Shown one piece after another: positions 16,206 to 24,792 of a stretch of DNA of 64,000 nucleotides (positions within the stretch are counted from its first letter, which is position 1; each line of letters begins with the position of its first letter). The notes beneath the pieces were generated by a model. It was not told the origin of the DNA. It did no database searches and saw nothing but the letters and a program-made list of their open reading frames with translations. Origin of the DNA: Sporomusa silvacetica DSM 10669 (GTDB lineage: Bacteria; Bacillota; Negativicutes; Sporomusales; Sporomusaceae); assembly GCF_002257705.1 (NCBI RefSeq), contig NZ_LSLK01000059.1, forward strand, positions 124,001 through 188,000, read 5' to 3'. Position numbers and translations under genes: made by a program.

Positions 16206-17641
16206 CTTCTACATTTTTTTAGCATCGGTCCCAGCAGTCGCTTATACGCTTCAACCCCTGGCTGATTGAACGCATCCACATCAGCCAATTCGCCTTCATA
16301 GGCCACCGATAAGGCCAATAGATATAACAACTCACCCAGATGAAAGTCATTCATCTCCGGCAGCACAAAGGTGGCATTAAAGCGGCCATCACCACTAAGT
16401 GCCGCTGCATTAGCTTTTCTTGCGGCTTCCAGGGCCTGACTAAGCTGTAAGCCCGCGATGTCTGACAGCGCAGCCGCTGCCGGGAAAACAGCTGGTATCG
16501 CAGGGTCGTTAGCCCACTTAGCTACCTTGACAAATTGCACAATCTTGTCCTTTTTGCCATCTTGATGCTGCTGTGTCTGGGCATGCATATCAGTTGTACC
16601 CACAGCAACAATCGGTGTTCGTCCGTAGAATATCTCCCGCCCTGAGCGGTCAGTCCGCTTACCTAACGACTCAGCCAATAGCTGGACATACCACTCGGCA
16701 ACTGACTTGAGATAGTCGGCATAAGGCATAAATACTTCAATATCCCGCCCATAGTTAGCAGCAGCCAGATACTTAAGCACCGCATTAAGCATGGCCGGAT
16801 TATGCCAGACATCTTCTGTCTTACAGGCCTCATCCATCGCCCTCGCCCCGGCTAAAAAGCCGTCAATATCGAAGCCAATACAAGCCGCCGTCACCAGTCC
16901 GACTTCGGAAAACACACTAAACCGACCGCCAACCCCCTCCGGGATGCTAAACATCGGCCAGCCTTGCTCACCAGCCAGCTTATGCAGCAAGGTCTCCTGA
17001 GTGCCTGTTGCGGGGTCAGTAACAGCAACCACCTGTACCGCAATATCCGGGGCTGCTTGTTTAATAGCATCGTATACCACCATGAAAGTCGACATCGTAT
17101 CAAGAGTAGAACCTGACTTAGAGATGACGATCAGCATAACACTCTGCGCCTCAGCCTTAATCTGCTCCACAAGTTCCATCGTCCGGCGCGGATCAATATT
17201 ATTGCCACTAAAATACAGTTTCGGATACCCCTGTCGCTCTTCATTGCTCTTACTGTTCCAAAACTCACCACAGTGCACATCAAATAGCACCTTATTGCCG
17301 AGATAAGACCCGCCAATGCCGAAAGAGAGTACCGCATCCACCTTGTGCCTCAGTGACTGACCAAATTCTTTGAGCCTGGCAATTGAGGCCGGACTGTTTA
17401 GCTTGCCTTCCTCTACATATGGCAGTTGACTAAATAATACTTTCTCTGGCGTTCCGTCTTTAGACAAATGGCCGCGTATTTCACCAGTTGACCGCATATG
17501 CTCAATCGCCTTGTGAGCGGTATTAATGCGCGCAGCGATAGCAGCAACATCTGTTTGTGTTATTAATCCCTGACCATAAAGATTACTATAATCAAAAGAA
17601 AACCCTGATGGCAAAGTAACTATTGCTGATTGTCTATCCAT
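16202..17641 (-). CDS. pgi: Glucose-6-phosphate isomerase
   Basis: 479 residues. It interconverts glucose-6-P and fructose-6-P, feeding both glycolysis and the sugar nucleotides made downstream. Visible motifs are the first SIS-domain phosphate site LSFGIGGSYLGNKVLF, VISKSGSTLDTM, the PGI signature region VGGRFSVFSEVGLVTA and C-terminal NQPGVEAYKRLL. The length is a little shorter than the E. coli enzyme and typical of the Firmicute type. It begins a run with galU, a phosphomannomutase and manC. Confidence 0.95.
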   Translation of the reverse strand: MDRQSAIVTLPSGFSFDYSNLYGQGLITQTDVAAIAARINTAHKAIEHMRSTGEIRGHLSKDGTPEKVLFSQLPYVEEGKLNSPASIARLKEFGQSLRHKVDAVLSFGIGGSYLGNKVLFDVHCGEFWNSKSNEERQGYPKLYFSGNNIDPRRTMELVEQIKAEAQSVMLIVISKSGSTLDTMSTFMVVYDAIKQAAPDIAVQVVAVTDPATGTQETLLHKLAGEQGWPMFSIPEGVGGRFSVFSEVGLVTAACIGFDIDGFLAGARAMDEACKTEDVWHNPAMLNAVLKYLAAANYGRDIEVFMPYADYLKSVAEWYVQLLAESLGKRTDRSGREIFYGRTPIVAVGTTDMHAQTQQHQDGKKDKIVQFVKVAKWANDPAIPAVFPAAAALSDIAGLQLSQALEAARKANAAALSGDGRFNATFVLPEMNDFHLGELLYLLALSVAYEGELADVDAFNQPGVEAYKRLLGPMLKKCRR

Positions 17642-17674
17642 GCCAACCTCCCTCAGTCTTAAACTTTGCCGCTC

Positions 17675-18580
17675 CTACTTCGTCGCCGCAGATTCTTTCC
17701 CTAACTGCCCCACCGTTTTCAATAAATAGCGCAAAAATTGTTCCCTAAGTTCAGGACGTTTTAATGCATACTCCACCGTCGCCTCCAGATACCCCTGCTT
17801 ATCACCAATATCATACCTGCGGCCCTCAAAATTATAGGCATATACTGGTTTAAAAGCAGCCAAGCGGCGCAGCGCATCTGTTAGCTGGATCTCGCCGCCC
17901 CGCCCTGGCGGTGTATCTTCCAGAAGATAAAAAATTTCCGGTTCAATCACATACCGTCCCAACACAGCAAGCTGGGATGGTGCGTCCTCCATTGTTGGCT
18001 TTTCTACCAAATCAACGGCTCGCCACAGATTATCCTTTACCGGCTCAGGCTTAATAATACCATAGCTTGATACCTTTTCTTTCGGCACTTCCTGTACCCC
18101 AAGAATAGTTCCCTGACAGTCGTCATAGGCATCCATCAACTGCCGGAGGCAAGGAACATTGGCATCAATAATATCATCACCAAGCAGCACAGCAAACGGC
18201 TCATTACCAACAAACTGCTTAGCGCACAACACGGCATGTCCCAGCCCCTTGGCTTCTTTCTGGCGCACATAGTGAATCGTGACCTCCGCTAGCTCCTCCA
18301 CCAGCCCCAGAAGCTCGTATTTACCCTGGGCCTTAAGCGTCAGCTCCAGCTCAATCGCCCGGTCAAAATGATCCTCGATCGCCCGTTTGTTCCGACCAGT
18401 AATAATGAGGATTTCCTCAATACCAGACTGAATGGCTTCCTCGATAATAAACTGAATGGCAGGTTTATCCACAATCGGCAGCATCTCTTTGGGCTGCGCC
18501 TTAGTAGCCGGCAAAAAGCGAGTCCCCAGACCAGCCGCCGGAATGATCGCCTTTTTTATTTTTTGGTGAGTTTTAGGCAT
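17675..18580 (-). CDS. galU: UTP-glucose-1-phosphate uridylyltransferase
   Basis: 301 residues. It makes UDP-glucose from UTP and glucose-1-P. The nucleotide-binding N-terminus KAIIPAAGLGTRFLPATKAQ, PKEMLPIVDKPAIQFIIEEA, the metal-site region AVLLGDDIID and VEKPTMEDAPSQLAVLGRYV are all typical of GalU. UDP-glucose is the precursor for the ugd, galE and epimerase products encoded further up the window. It sits 23 nt downstream of the hexose-phosphate mutase gene and is probably co-transcribed. Confidence 0.95.
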   Translation of the reverse strand: MPKTHQKIKKAIIPAAGLGTRFLPATKAQPKEMLPIVDKPAIQFIIEEAIQSGIEEILIITGRNKRAIEDHFDRAIELELTLKAQGKYELLGLVEELAEVTIHYVRQKEAKGLGHAVLCAKQFVGNEPFAVLLGDDIIDANVPCLRQLMDAYDDCQGTILGVQEVPKEKVSSYGIIKPEPVKDNLWRAVDLVEKPTMEDAPSQLAVLGRYVIEPEIFYLLEDTPPGRGGEIQLTDALRRLAAFKPVYAYNFEGRRYDIGDKQGYLEATVEYALKRPELREQFLRYLLKTVGQLGKESAATK

Positions 18581-18602
18581 ATACTCAGTCCTTTCTTTAA
18601 TC

Positions 18603-19964
18603 TTACCCCCGGATCAGCGCCAACAATTCCTTGGTCTTCTCTTCCATCAGTTTGACATCACACCGTGACTCCACATTAAGCCTGAGCACTGGCTCAGTAT
18701 TCGACATCCTCACATTAAACCGCCACTTGTCATACTCCACACTTAGTCCGTCAACGCGCTCTATCTTCAACGCCCCTGGCGTATACTTTTCCTCAATCTG
18801 TTGAATAACAGCCTTGGCATCAACCACCGTGCTGTTAATTTCGCCACTTACCGGATAGCAAGCCACTCTTTCCCGCATCAGCACTGACATCGGCTTACCC
18901 TCGCGGCAGAGAATTTCCAGTACTAAGAGCCAGGGAATCATGCCACTGTCACAATAAGAAAAGTCCTTGAAATAATGATGGGCTGACATCTCCCCGCCAT
19001 ATACAGCATCTTCCTTACGCATCCGCTCTTTGATAAAAGCATGACCGCTTTTGGACAACACCGGAATCCCGCCCGCTTTCTCCACAAGTTCAATCGTGTT
19101 CCAAGTCAGGCGTGGGTCATAAATAATCTTGGACCCAGGCCGGCGCTGCAGAAAAGCCTGTGCCAAAAAGCCGACAAGATAATACCCTTCAATGAAGTTC
19201 CCTTTTTCATCAAACAAAAAGCACCGGTCAAAATCCCCGTCCCAGGCAATACCAATATCGGCGTTATTTTCACGCACCACCTTGCTGGTCACTTCACGAT
19301 TCTCAATAAGTAAAGGATTAGGCACCCCGTTAGGAAAATTGCCATCAGGCTGGTGGTTGACTTTGATGAACTCAAACGGCAGGTACGGCTCTAGCGCATC
19401 AATCACGGCCCCAGCGCCACCATTACCGGCATTCACAACCACCTTAAGCGGTTTAAGTGCAGCCTTGTCCACATAGGTGAGTAAGTGCTCGATATAATCT
19501 TTTAATATATCTACATAAGTGACTGTCCCAGGAATAATATCCTTGCTAACAGGCGGGAATGCACCAGTAACCACCTGTTCCTCAAGCTCCTTAAGACCAG
19601 TGTCACCGCTGATCGGCCTGGACTCTGCCCGCACTAGCTTCATACCATTATAGTCCTTAGGATTGTGACTGGCTGTAATCATAATACCGCCGTCCAGCTT
19701 TAAATGTGCGGTAGCAAAATAAATCTGCTCTGTCCCGCACAATCCAATATCAACAACATCACACCCCATTTCCGTAAGCCCTTTAATTACTGCGCTTTTA
19801 AAGGCAGGACCTGACAACCGAATATCATTACCAACAGCCACCTTTTTGGCCTCAAATATATCGACAAAGGCACGTCCAATGCGATACGCCATTGCCTCAT
19901 TCAGTTCCTCTGGAACCTTCCCGCGAATATCATAAGCTTTAAATGCAGCCCGTTTAATTTCCAT
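18603..19964 (-). CDS. Phosphomannomutase/phosphoglucomutase
   Basis: 453 residues of the alpha-D-phosphohexomutase family. It carries the phosphoserine loop IMITASHNPKDYNGMKLV (Ser99), the metal-binding loop GIAWDGDFDRCFLF, the sugar-binding loop GGEMSAHHYFKDFSYCDSG and the phosphate loop RMSNTEPVLRLNVES. The size and loops match the dual-specificity AlgC/ManB type, which supplies glucose-1-P for GalU and mannose-1-P for ManC, the two genes on either side. The dual specificity is inferred. Confidence 0.92.
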   Translation of the reverse strand: MEIKRAAFKAYDIRGKVPEELNEAMAYRIGRAFVDIFEAKKVAVGNDIRLSGPAFKSAVIKGLTEMGCDVVDIGLCGTEQIYFATAHLKLDGGIMITASHNPKDYNGMKLVRAESRPISGDTGLKELEEQVVTGAFPPVSKDIIPGTVTYVDILKDYIEHLLTYVDKAALKPLKVVVNAGNGGAGAVIDALEPYLPFEFIKVNHQPDGNFPNGVPNPLLIENREVTSKVVRENNADIGIAWDGDFDRCFLFDEKGNFIEGYYLVGFLAQAFLQRRPGSKIIYDPRLTWNTIELVEKAGGIPVLSKSGHAFIKERMRKEDAVYGGEMSAHHYFKDFSYCDSGMIPWLLVLEILCREGKPMSVLMRERVACYPVSGEINSTVVDAKAVIQQIEEKYTPGALKIERVDGLSVEYDKWRFNVRMSNTEPVLRLNVESRCDVKLMEEKTKELLALIRG

Positions 19965-20020
19965 TGTGACCCCGCCCTCTCCTTTTTCTCAACCATATAC
20001 TATATACTACACCAGATAAA

Positions 20021-20054
20021 AATATTCCTGTACAGCCTAGCTGCCAGGAATATT
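20021..20054 (-). terminator. Rho-independent terminator downstream of manC
   Basis: Perfect 10-bp inverted repeat AATATTCCTG/CAGGAATATT (20021-20030, 20045-20054) with a 14-nt loop, followed on the minus strand by five T residues. It lies between manC and the hexose-phosphate mutase gene, so the latter probably has its own promoter. Confidence 0.7.
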
Positions 20055-20067
20055 AATTTAAGCCACT

Positions 20068-21450
20068 TTACGCCCGCCCATACACATCGTCAAAACGCAC
20101 AATATCATCTTCCTCAAGATAACTGCCGTTTTGTACCTCAATGATCTCCAGCGGTATCCTACCCGGATTCTCCAGACGATGCTTGGTTGAAGGCGGAATA
20201 TAGACACTCTCATTGACATGCACCATCTGCTCCTGTTCACCAATGGTAACCTTTGCCGTGCCACCGATGACAATCCAATGCTCACTGCGGTGATAATGTA
20301 GTTGCAGACTGAGCTGCTGACCAGGCGTTACCATAATTTTTTTCATCTTATAGCCAGTGCCCTCGCCCAATACCGTGTAACTACCCCAGGGACGGTACAT
20401 AGTTGTGTGCTCATCCACCTCGCGCCGCCCGCGAGCCTTGAGCTCAGCAACCACATCCTTGACCTTTTGCGACTCCCCGCGCTTGGCAACCACGATAACA
20501 TCATCGGTCTCAACAACCAGCACATCCTCTAGGCCAAGGCCGGCAATTAAGCGGTTACGCCCTAGCATAAGTGTATTTGAGCAATCGATCGGCAGACAGT
20601 CTCCCTGGAGAGCATTACCGGAATGATCCTTTGCTAACACATCATAGATGGCATCCCAGGAGCCGATATCATTCCAATAGGCAGTCAGTGGCTCCATTAC
20701 CACCCGTAACGATTTCTCAGCTACCGCATAGTCGATAGAAATACTAGGCATGGTGTCGAATGTATTGATGACTTCTCCCAACGGGGCAGACATAAGCTGA
20801 TAAATCTCCGGCGCATGCTCACGAAACTCTTCCATAATACGACCGGTAGTAAAGGCGAACATACCCGAGTTCCAATAATAGTTACCTGCGGCCAGATATT
20901 GCTCGGCCGTTTCTTTGTCAGGCTTCTCCCGGAAAGAGTCTACCTGGTAAGCAGTGCCAAGAGATTCACCTGCCTGAATATAACCATATCCGGTCTCTGG
21001 TTTATCAGGCTTAATACCCAAAGTAACCACCTTATCCTGCGCTGCCAGTTCAACAGCCTGCCGTACATTTTTGATGAAAATATCAACAGGATGAATAATA
21101 TGATCAGCAGGCGTAATAAATAGTACTTCATCAGCAGCTGCGCCCAGCTCGTCTTGACAAAACCGCGCCGCCAACGCTATCGCCGGGGCCGTATTACGGG
21201 CAACCGGTTCCAGCAGGATATGCGCACTGCTTGCGCCACAAGCAGCCAGCTCAGTCTTGACATGGTGAGTATATTCTTTATTAGTTACGACAACAATGTC
21301 TGACGGTTTCAACAAAGGCAGAAAACGCTTGACAGTTTGCGTTAACAACGAGTCAGAATCCCCGAGTTTTAGAAATTGCTTCGGCATACAGGTACGAGAT
21401 AATGGAAACAATCGCGTACCACCGCCGCCAGCAAGAATAATAAGTTTCAT
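20068..21450 (-). CDS. manC: Mannose-1-phosphate guanylyltransferase / mannose-6-phosphate isomerase
   Basis: 460 residues, bifunctional type II PMI/GMP. The N-terminal nucleotidyltransferase has LAGGGGTRLFPLSRTCMPKQ and FITPADHIIHPVDIF, with FREKPDKETAEQYLAAGNYY. The C-terminal cupin (about 345-455) contains MKKIMVTPGQQLSLQLHYHR and SEHWIVIGGTAKVTIGEQE. It makes GDP-mannose for surface glycans. No GDP-mannose dehydratase gene is visible in the window, so mannose itself, or a product made elsewhere, is the likely end point. Confidence 0.95.
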   Translation of the reverse strand: MKLIILAGGGGTRLFPLSRTCMPKQFLKLGDSDSLLTQTVKRFLPLLKPSDIVVVTNKEYTHHVKTELAACGASSAHILLEPVARNTAPAIALAARFCQDELGAAADEVLFITPADHIIHPVDIFIKNVRQAVELAAQDKVVTLGIKPDKPETGYGYIQAGESLGTAYQVDSFREKPDKETAEQYLAAGNYYWNSGMFAFTTGRIMEEFREHAPEIYQLMSAPLGEVINTFDTMPSISIDYAVAEKSLRVVMEPLTAYWNDIGSWDAIYDVLAKDHSGNALQGDCLPIDCSNTLMLGRNRLIAGLGLEDVLVVETDDVIVVAKRGESQKVKDVVAELKARGRREVDEHTTMYRPWGSYTVLGEGTGYKMKKIMVTPGQQLSLQLHYHRSEHWIVIGGTAKVTIGEQEQMVHVNESVYIPPSTKHRLENPGRIPLEIIEVQNGSYLEEDDIVRFDDVYGRA

Positions 21451-21537
21451 ATGTAATCCGTCTCCTTTTTGTTCCTATTGATTTAGACGTTTCCTATCAG
21501 TGTGCTTAGCAAAATATATCCTTATTATACCATAGCA

Positions 21538-21972
21538 TTAGGTCTTTCTTCTTCTTTTTACGGCAAGAAGAATAAACACCACGGCAGCGGCAACATCCAA
21601 TACCACATCACCCAAACGGCTACTGCGCCCAACCGTTAACCCTTGATGAATTTCGTCAGCCAGTGCAAATAAGGTTATCGTCATAGCCGCATTAGCCACC
21701 GACCTATTCATGGCCAGATATAGCGCAATTCCAAGAAAACCAAATAAAAATATATGGCCCAGCTTATGAAGAACATAATCAGGGTCAGGGCTAATACTAT
21801 AGGAAAAAAAGCCGCTAGAACCCCATTTAACCGAGTGCTGCATAACCCAAGCACGTAATTCAGGTGGCAAAGATTTCTCAAAAAATACCAAATCGGGGAT
21901 ATGAGACAATACCGAAATAACTACCATTAGACCGATAACGAGGTACCAGTAACAAATATTAATCCTGTTCAA
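21538..21972 (-). CDS. VanZ-like family membrane protein
   Basis: 144 residues, TTG start with GGAGAT 9 nt upstream. Three or four hydrophobic segments are visible: NICYWYLVIGLMVVISVLSH near the N-terminus, HKLGHIFLFGFLGIALYLAM, AAMTITLFALADEIHQ and a C-terminal VLDVAAAVVFILLAV. The HxxGH and ALADEIHQxxxxGRSSRLGDVVLD patterns are the VanZ family signature. VanZ gives low-level teicoplanin resistance in enterococci, but most relatives are of unknown function, often near polysaccharide genes. Confidence 0.85.
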   Translation of the reverse strand: MNRINICYWYLVIGLMVVISVLSHIPDLVFFEKSLPPELRAWVMQHSVKWGSSGFFSYSISPDPDYVLHKLGHIFLFGFLGIALYLAMNRSVANAAMTITLFALADEIHQGLTVGRSSRLGDVVLDVAAAVVFILLAVKRRRKT

Positions 21973-22066
21973 CTTCTTACAATCTCCTTTTGCGGCTCAC
22001 CATATTGCATAACTTCTACTTCTATAGTATCACCAAAAATCATATTGAGGCAACTAAATAAGAAAA

Positions 22067-22185
22067 GACTTGGCTTGTGCCAAGTCCCTTAGGACGCCGG
22101 CAGAAGCCTTAGTCGTTCAATCCAGGGAAAGTTATACTTTCCATCTGGATAAGAAAAGGTCCTACCTGCAAAAGGTAGAACCTTT
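22067..22185 (-). ncRNA. Structured RNA-like stretch ending in a terminator (3' UTR or small RNA)
   Basis: Between the small gene at 22191 and the VanZ gene the minus strand can form three consecutive stem-loops. The first pairs 22173-22185 with 22155-22167 (one G-U), the second spans 22120-22149 with a TATA-like loop, and the last is a perfect 8-bp stem (22067-22074 with 22079-22086) followed by TTTTCTT, a rho-independent terminator. Compensatory G-U pairing on the minus strand suggests this is the transcribed strand. It fits no riboswitch class I can recognise; it may be a 3' UTR or a processed small RNA. Confidence 0.4.
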
Positions 22186-22190
22186 ACCAT

Positions 22191-22406
22191 TTATGGGGTT
22201 CGACTAAGACACTTGCTAGCAAAAACAATATATTCTTCCATAGCCTCTGTGATAATTTGATACTGTTCAAGAGATAGTCCAGCAATAGTAGTAGTACCTA
22301 CCGCTTCCCGATATATTTCATCAATTTGATAATGACGATATCCTAAATCTAATAGTTGCTTTTCCAAAGACGCAATCCGCTCTAAGTCGTTCAATACACT
22401 CCCCAC
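22191..22406 (-). CDS. Small helical protein of unknown function (paralogue of the gene at 59840)
   Basis: 71 residues, GTG start (a TTG four codons later is also possible). It is predicted fully helical: ASLEKQLLDLGYRHYQIDEI, then GLSLEQYQIITEAMEEYIVF and a terminal ASKCLSRTP. It aligns along its length with the 67-residue product at 59840-60043 (shared L-x-x-LGY, LS-x-EQ, a Y-x-x-FA-x-KC ending). The size recalls Spo0E-like phosphatases, but the SQELD signature is absent. A CCTATTGACA palindrome-like block lies about 25-45 nt upstream, shared with the paralogue. Function unknown. Confidence 0.6.
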   Translation of the reverse strand: MGSVLNDLERIASLEKQLLDLGYRHYQIDEIYREAVGTTTIAGLSLEQYQIITEAMEEYIVFASKCLSRTP

Positions 22407-22855
22407 CTTACCATATACTTTTTATCGCGTTCCTATGTCAATAGGTCCTGAGTCCTATTAATTGTTATATTTCCAGTATATGGGTTTTACGTGTTATAGT
22501 CAATAAAAAGTTTTCTCGTAATTGCAACATTTCTTACAATAATAACAGCATTATTTAGCGATTCTAGACAAACCCAATCGCTATTTGAGGCAGACATGGA
22601 AACAGCGATCTTTCCTGTTGCCGCTGAGTAAAAAGTTGCTGTATATAATGACCATATGAGAATGAGAAAGGAAAAGACGTCCCTGGTGCTACTGCGCCAA
22701 CAGTAGCACCAGGGACGTCCACCCAAAAAACTTCTCAATATCGCATCCATTTCCTTTCTTTCCAGCAAATGAAAGCAACCTTTTTTTACTCCGATCTTTT
22801 TCACGCAAAACAAGTTTCTGTCCCTCTTTTCTGCTTTGTCAGCGACCATCGGTTT
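22407..22855. other. Intergenic region between the small gene and the phosphatase gene; repeat-like, no gene
   Basis: About 450 nt. A 120-codon minus-strand frame (22487-22849) crosses a perfect palindrome and has no family resemblance, so I do not call it. The region holds the upstream block of the small gene (22430-22449), the 19-bp palindrome at 22676-22719, and near 22805-22840 a stretch resembling the CTGTCCCTTTGTCTGGTC repeats seen near 32.8 and 34.9 kb. Confidence 0.5.
22676..22719. repeat. Perfect 19-bp palindromic (REP-like) element
   Basis: Arms 22676-22694 and 22701-22719 are exact complements with a 6-nt loop. The arm contains GTCCCTGGTGCTACTG, similar to the GTCCCCAGTGGCAC core of the repeats at 33-35 kb. 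On the minus strand TTTTCC follows, so it could also terminate transcription of the polysaccharide operon. Confidence 0.6.
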
Positions 22856-23644
22856 TTACATTCCTATCTTACCAAGCAATTTTTGAAAAATACCAACCTT
22901 TTTATTCGGTTGCTGTATTTCAAAAACCTCTACATCCTGACTGTCAATAATTTTTTGGGGATTGCTTGTTAACACTTGCCGTGCCTTATCTATACCAATT
23001 AGGGCGACAATTTTTTCAGCCGCTTTGGTTAAGTCAGGGTTACGGTTCCTAGCACTGTGAGCATCAGAACCAATACAATGAACCATGTTCCTGCTGAGCA
23101 ACAGTTCTGCCATTTTCATGGGTCTTTCCCCCATACGCCCCATAATGCTGGCTCCATTTACCTGTGTCAAAACGCCCCTGCGTATCCACTCCACAATAAT
23201 TTCCGGATCCTTAGCCAACACCGGATGACGCTCAGGGTGAGCCAAAATCGGCGTTATGCCGCGAGCCTGCAGGCTGAAGAAAAATTCTTCAGTAAAGCCT
23301 GGTATCTCCATTGCCGGTAATTCCACCAGCATATAACGACCACTATTTATACAATAGGGCCCTGGCCCGTTAACAATATCTAAAATATCCCTGTGAATTG
23401 CAACTTCACCACCTGGATAGATAGGAATCTCCAAGCCAAACTTGCGGCCTTCCTGTTTAAGTAAATGACAGCTTTCCACAATCTGTTCCCAAGCAGGCAA
23501 CCAATCCCCTTCAATTACATGAGGAGTTGCTACAATCGCCTTGGTATTATTTTTTTGGGCAATACCCAACATTTTAATTGAAGTTTCCAAGTCTTTTGCA
23601 CCATCGTCAATATTAGGCAACAGGTGGCAATGTAAGTCCAGCAT
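22856..23644 (-). CDS. cpsB: CpsB/YwqE-type tyrosine-protein phosphatase (PHP domain)
   Basis: 262 residues of the PHP family with manganese-binding motifs LDLHCHLLPNIDDGAKD, KAIVATPHV, YPGGEVAIH, ILAHPERHP and CIGSDAHSARNRNP. CpsB/CapC/YwqE enzymes dephosphorylate the tyrosine cluster of BY-kinases and so control capsule polymer length and export. Its likely partner is the kinase at 56248, 33 kb away at the other end of the same locus. It is the last gene of the polysaccharide run. Confidence 0.92.
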   Translation of the reverse strand: MLDLHCHLLPNIDDGAKDLETSIKMLGIAQKNNTKAIVATPHVIEGDWLPAWEQIVESCHLLKQEGRKFGLEIPIYPGGEVAIHRDILDIVNGPGPYCINSGRYMLVELPAMEIPGFTEEFFFSLQARGITPILAHPERHPVLAKDPEIIVEWIRRGVLTQVNGASIMGRMGERPMKMAELLLSRNMVHCIGSDAHSARNRNPDLTKAAEKIVALIGIDKARQVLTSNPQKIIDSQDVEVFEIQQPNKKVGIFQKLLGKIGM

Positions 23645-23770
23645 TTATACTTATCTCCCTCTATAATAGGTTATTCAAATTTCAGTGTAGCTTTATAGGT
23701 TTGCTTTGTCAAATTCTTTTGCAGAAATTGCCGGCGCTCACTCTGATTTTCCAGGTTTCCTGTAACCCTA

Positions 23771-24787
23771 TTATTTCACCTTATAATAGTCACAATACCA
23801 ATCCGCAAACCTTTGCAAACCATCTTCTATTGATGTGTGAGGCTTAAACCCTACCGCCTGCTGCAACAAATCAGTGGAGGCATAAGTAGCAGGTACATCA
23901 CCTTGTTTGATAGGCTCAAATATCTTTTCAAATACTACCTTCCTGCCGACAGCCTTGCTTAAACATCTCTCCAGCGTTTCAATAAATACCATCAGCTTCT
24001 CAGGGCTACTGTTGCCGATATTAAACACCTGGTGAGGAGCAGTATTAACCACAACAGGAGAATTACCAAGAAGTCTCTCAATACCCTCCACGATGTCATC
24101 AATATAGGTGAAGTCGCGATAGAGGTCGTTTGCGAAATCTCCGTTGTTAAATATCTTAATTGGCTCCCCCGAAAAATACTTCTGAGTGAACCCAAAATAC
24201 GCCATATCCGGACGTCCCATAGGGCCATACACTGTGAAAAATCGCAGTCCTGTAGCCGGAATAGTATAGAGATGACTGTAGGTATAAGCCATCAATTCAT
24301 TTGATTTTTTCGTAGCGGCGTAGAGCGAGACAGGCTTGTCCACAAAATCCGTTTCAGAAAACGGTACTTTTTTGTTTGCGCCATATACAGAGCTGGAGGA
24401 TGCATAGACGAGGTGGTCTACCGGATTATATCTACAGGCTTCAAGGATGTTATAAAAGCCGATAATATTGCTTTGGATATACACATCCGGATTCTCGATT
24501 GAATACCGTACACCAGCTTGGGCTGCGAGATTAACTACAATTTTTGGCTTGTACTCTTCAAAAGTCTTAGTAATCAGATCCTTGTCTGAAATGTCACCCT
24601 TGATGAAGGTAAACTTCTCAAAAGGTGTAAGCTGCTCCAGACGAGCGTACTTTAGATTAACATCATAGTAGTCATTTATATTGTCAATACCTATCACCCG
24701 ACAGCCCTGCTCCAGCAGCTTCTTGGATAAATAGTATCCGATGAAACCTGCTGCTCCGGTAACGAGGTACGTTCTGGTTGTATCCAC
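23771..24787 (-). CDS. NAD-dependent UDP-glucuronate 4-epimerase-like SDR
   Basis: 338-residue extended SDR. It has the NAD loop VTGAAGFIGYYLSKKLL, the active-site region SSSVYGANKKVPFSET with YAATKKSNELMAYTYSHLY (YxxxK), and TGLRFFTVYGPMGRPDMAYF, the pattern of UDP-glucuronate epimerases (CapI/GAE type) that make UDP-galacturonate. It starts 5 nt after the ugd stop, so the substrate is made by its immediate neighbour. A short insertion (DFANDLY) precedes the conserved RDFTYIDDIVEGI. Confidence 0.88.
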   Translation of the reverse strand: MDTTRTYLVTGAAGFIGYYLSKKLLEQGCRVIGIDNINDYYDVNLKYARLEQLTPFEKFTFIKGDISDKDLITKTFEEYKPKIVVNLAAQAGVRYSIENPDVYIQSNIIGFYNILEACRYNPVDHLVYASSSSVYGANKKVPFSETDFVDKPVSLYAATKKSNELMAYTYSHLYTIPATGLRFFTVYGPMGRPDMAYFGFTQKYFSGEPIKIFNNGDFANDLYRDFTYIDDIVEGIERLLGNSPVVVNTAPHQVFNIGNSSPEKLMVFIETLERCLSKAVGRKVVFEKIFEPIKQGDVPATYASTDLLQQAVGFKPHTSIEDGLQRFADWYCDYYKVK

Positions 24788-24792
24788 TTCAG

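Noticed and set aside
22191..22406. Small protein as a Spo0E-like phosphatase
   Set aside because: Length and helical character fit, but the SQELD signature is absent in both paralogues.
22487..22849. 120-codon minus-strand frame between the small gene and cpsB
   Set aside because: It runs through a perfect palindrome and repeat-like sequence, has no convincing ribosome-binding site and resembles no family.
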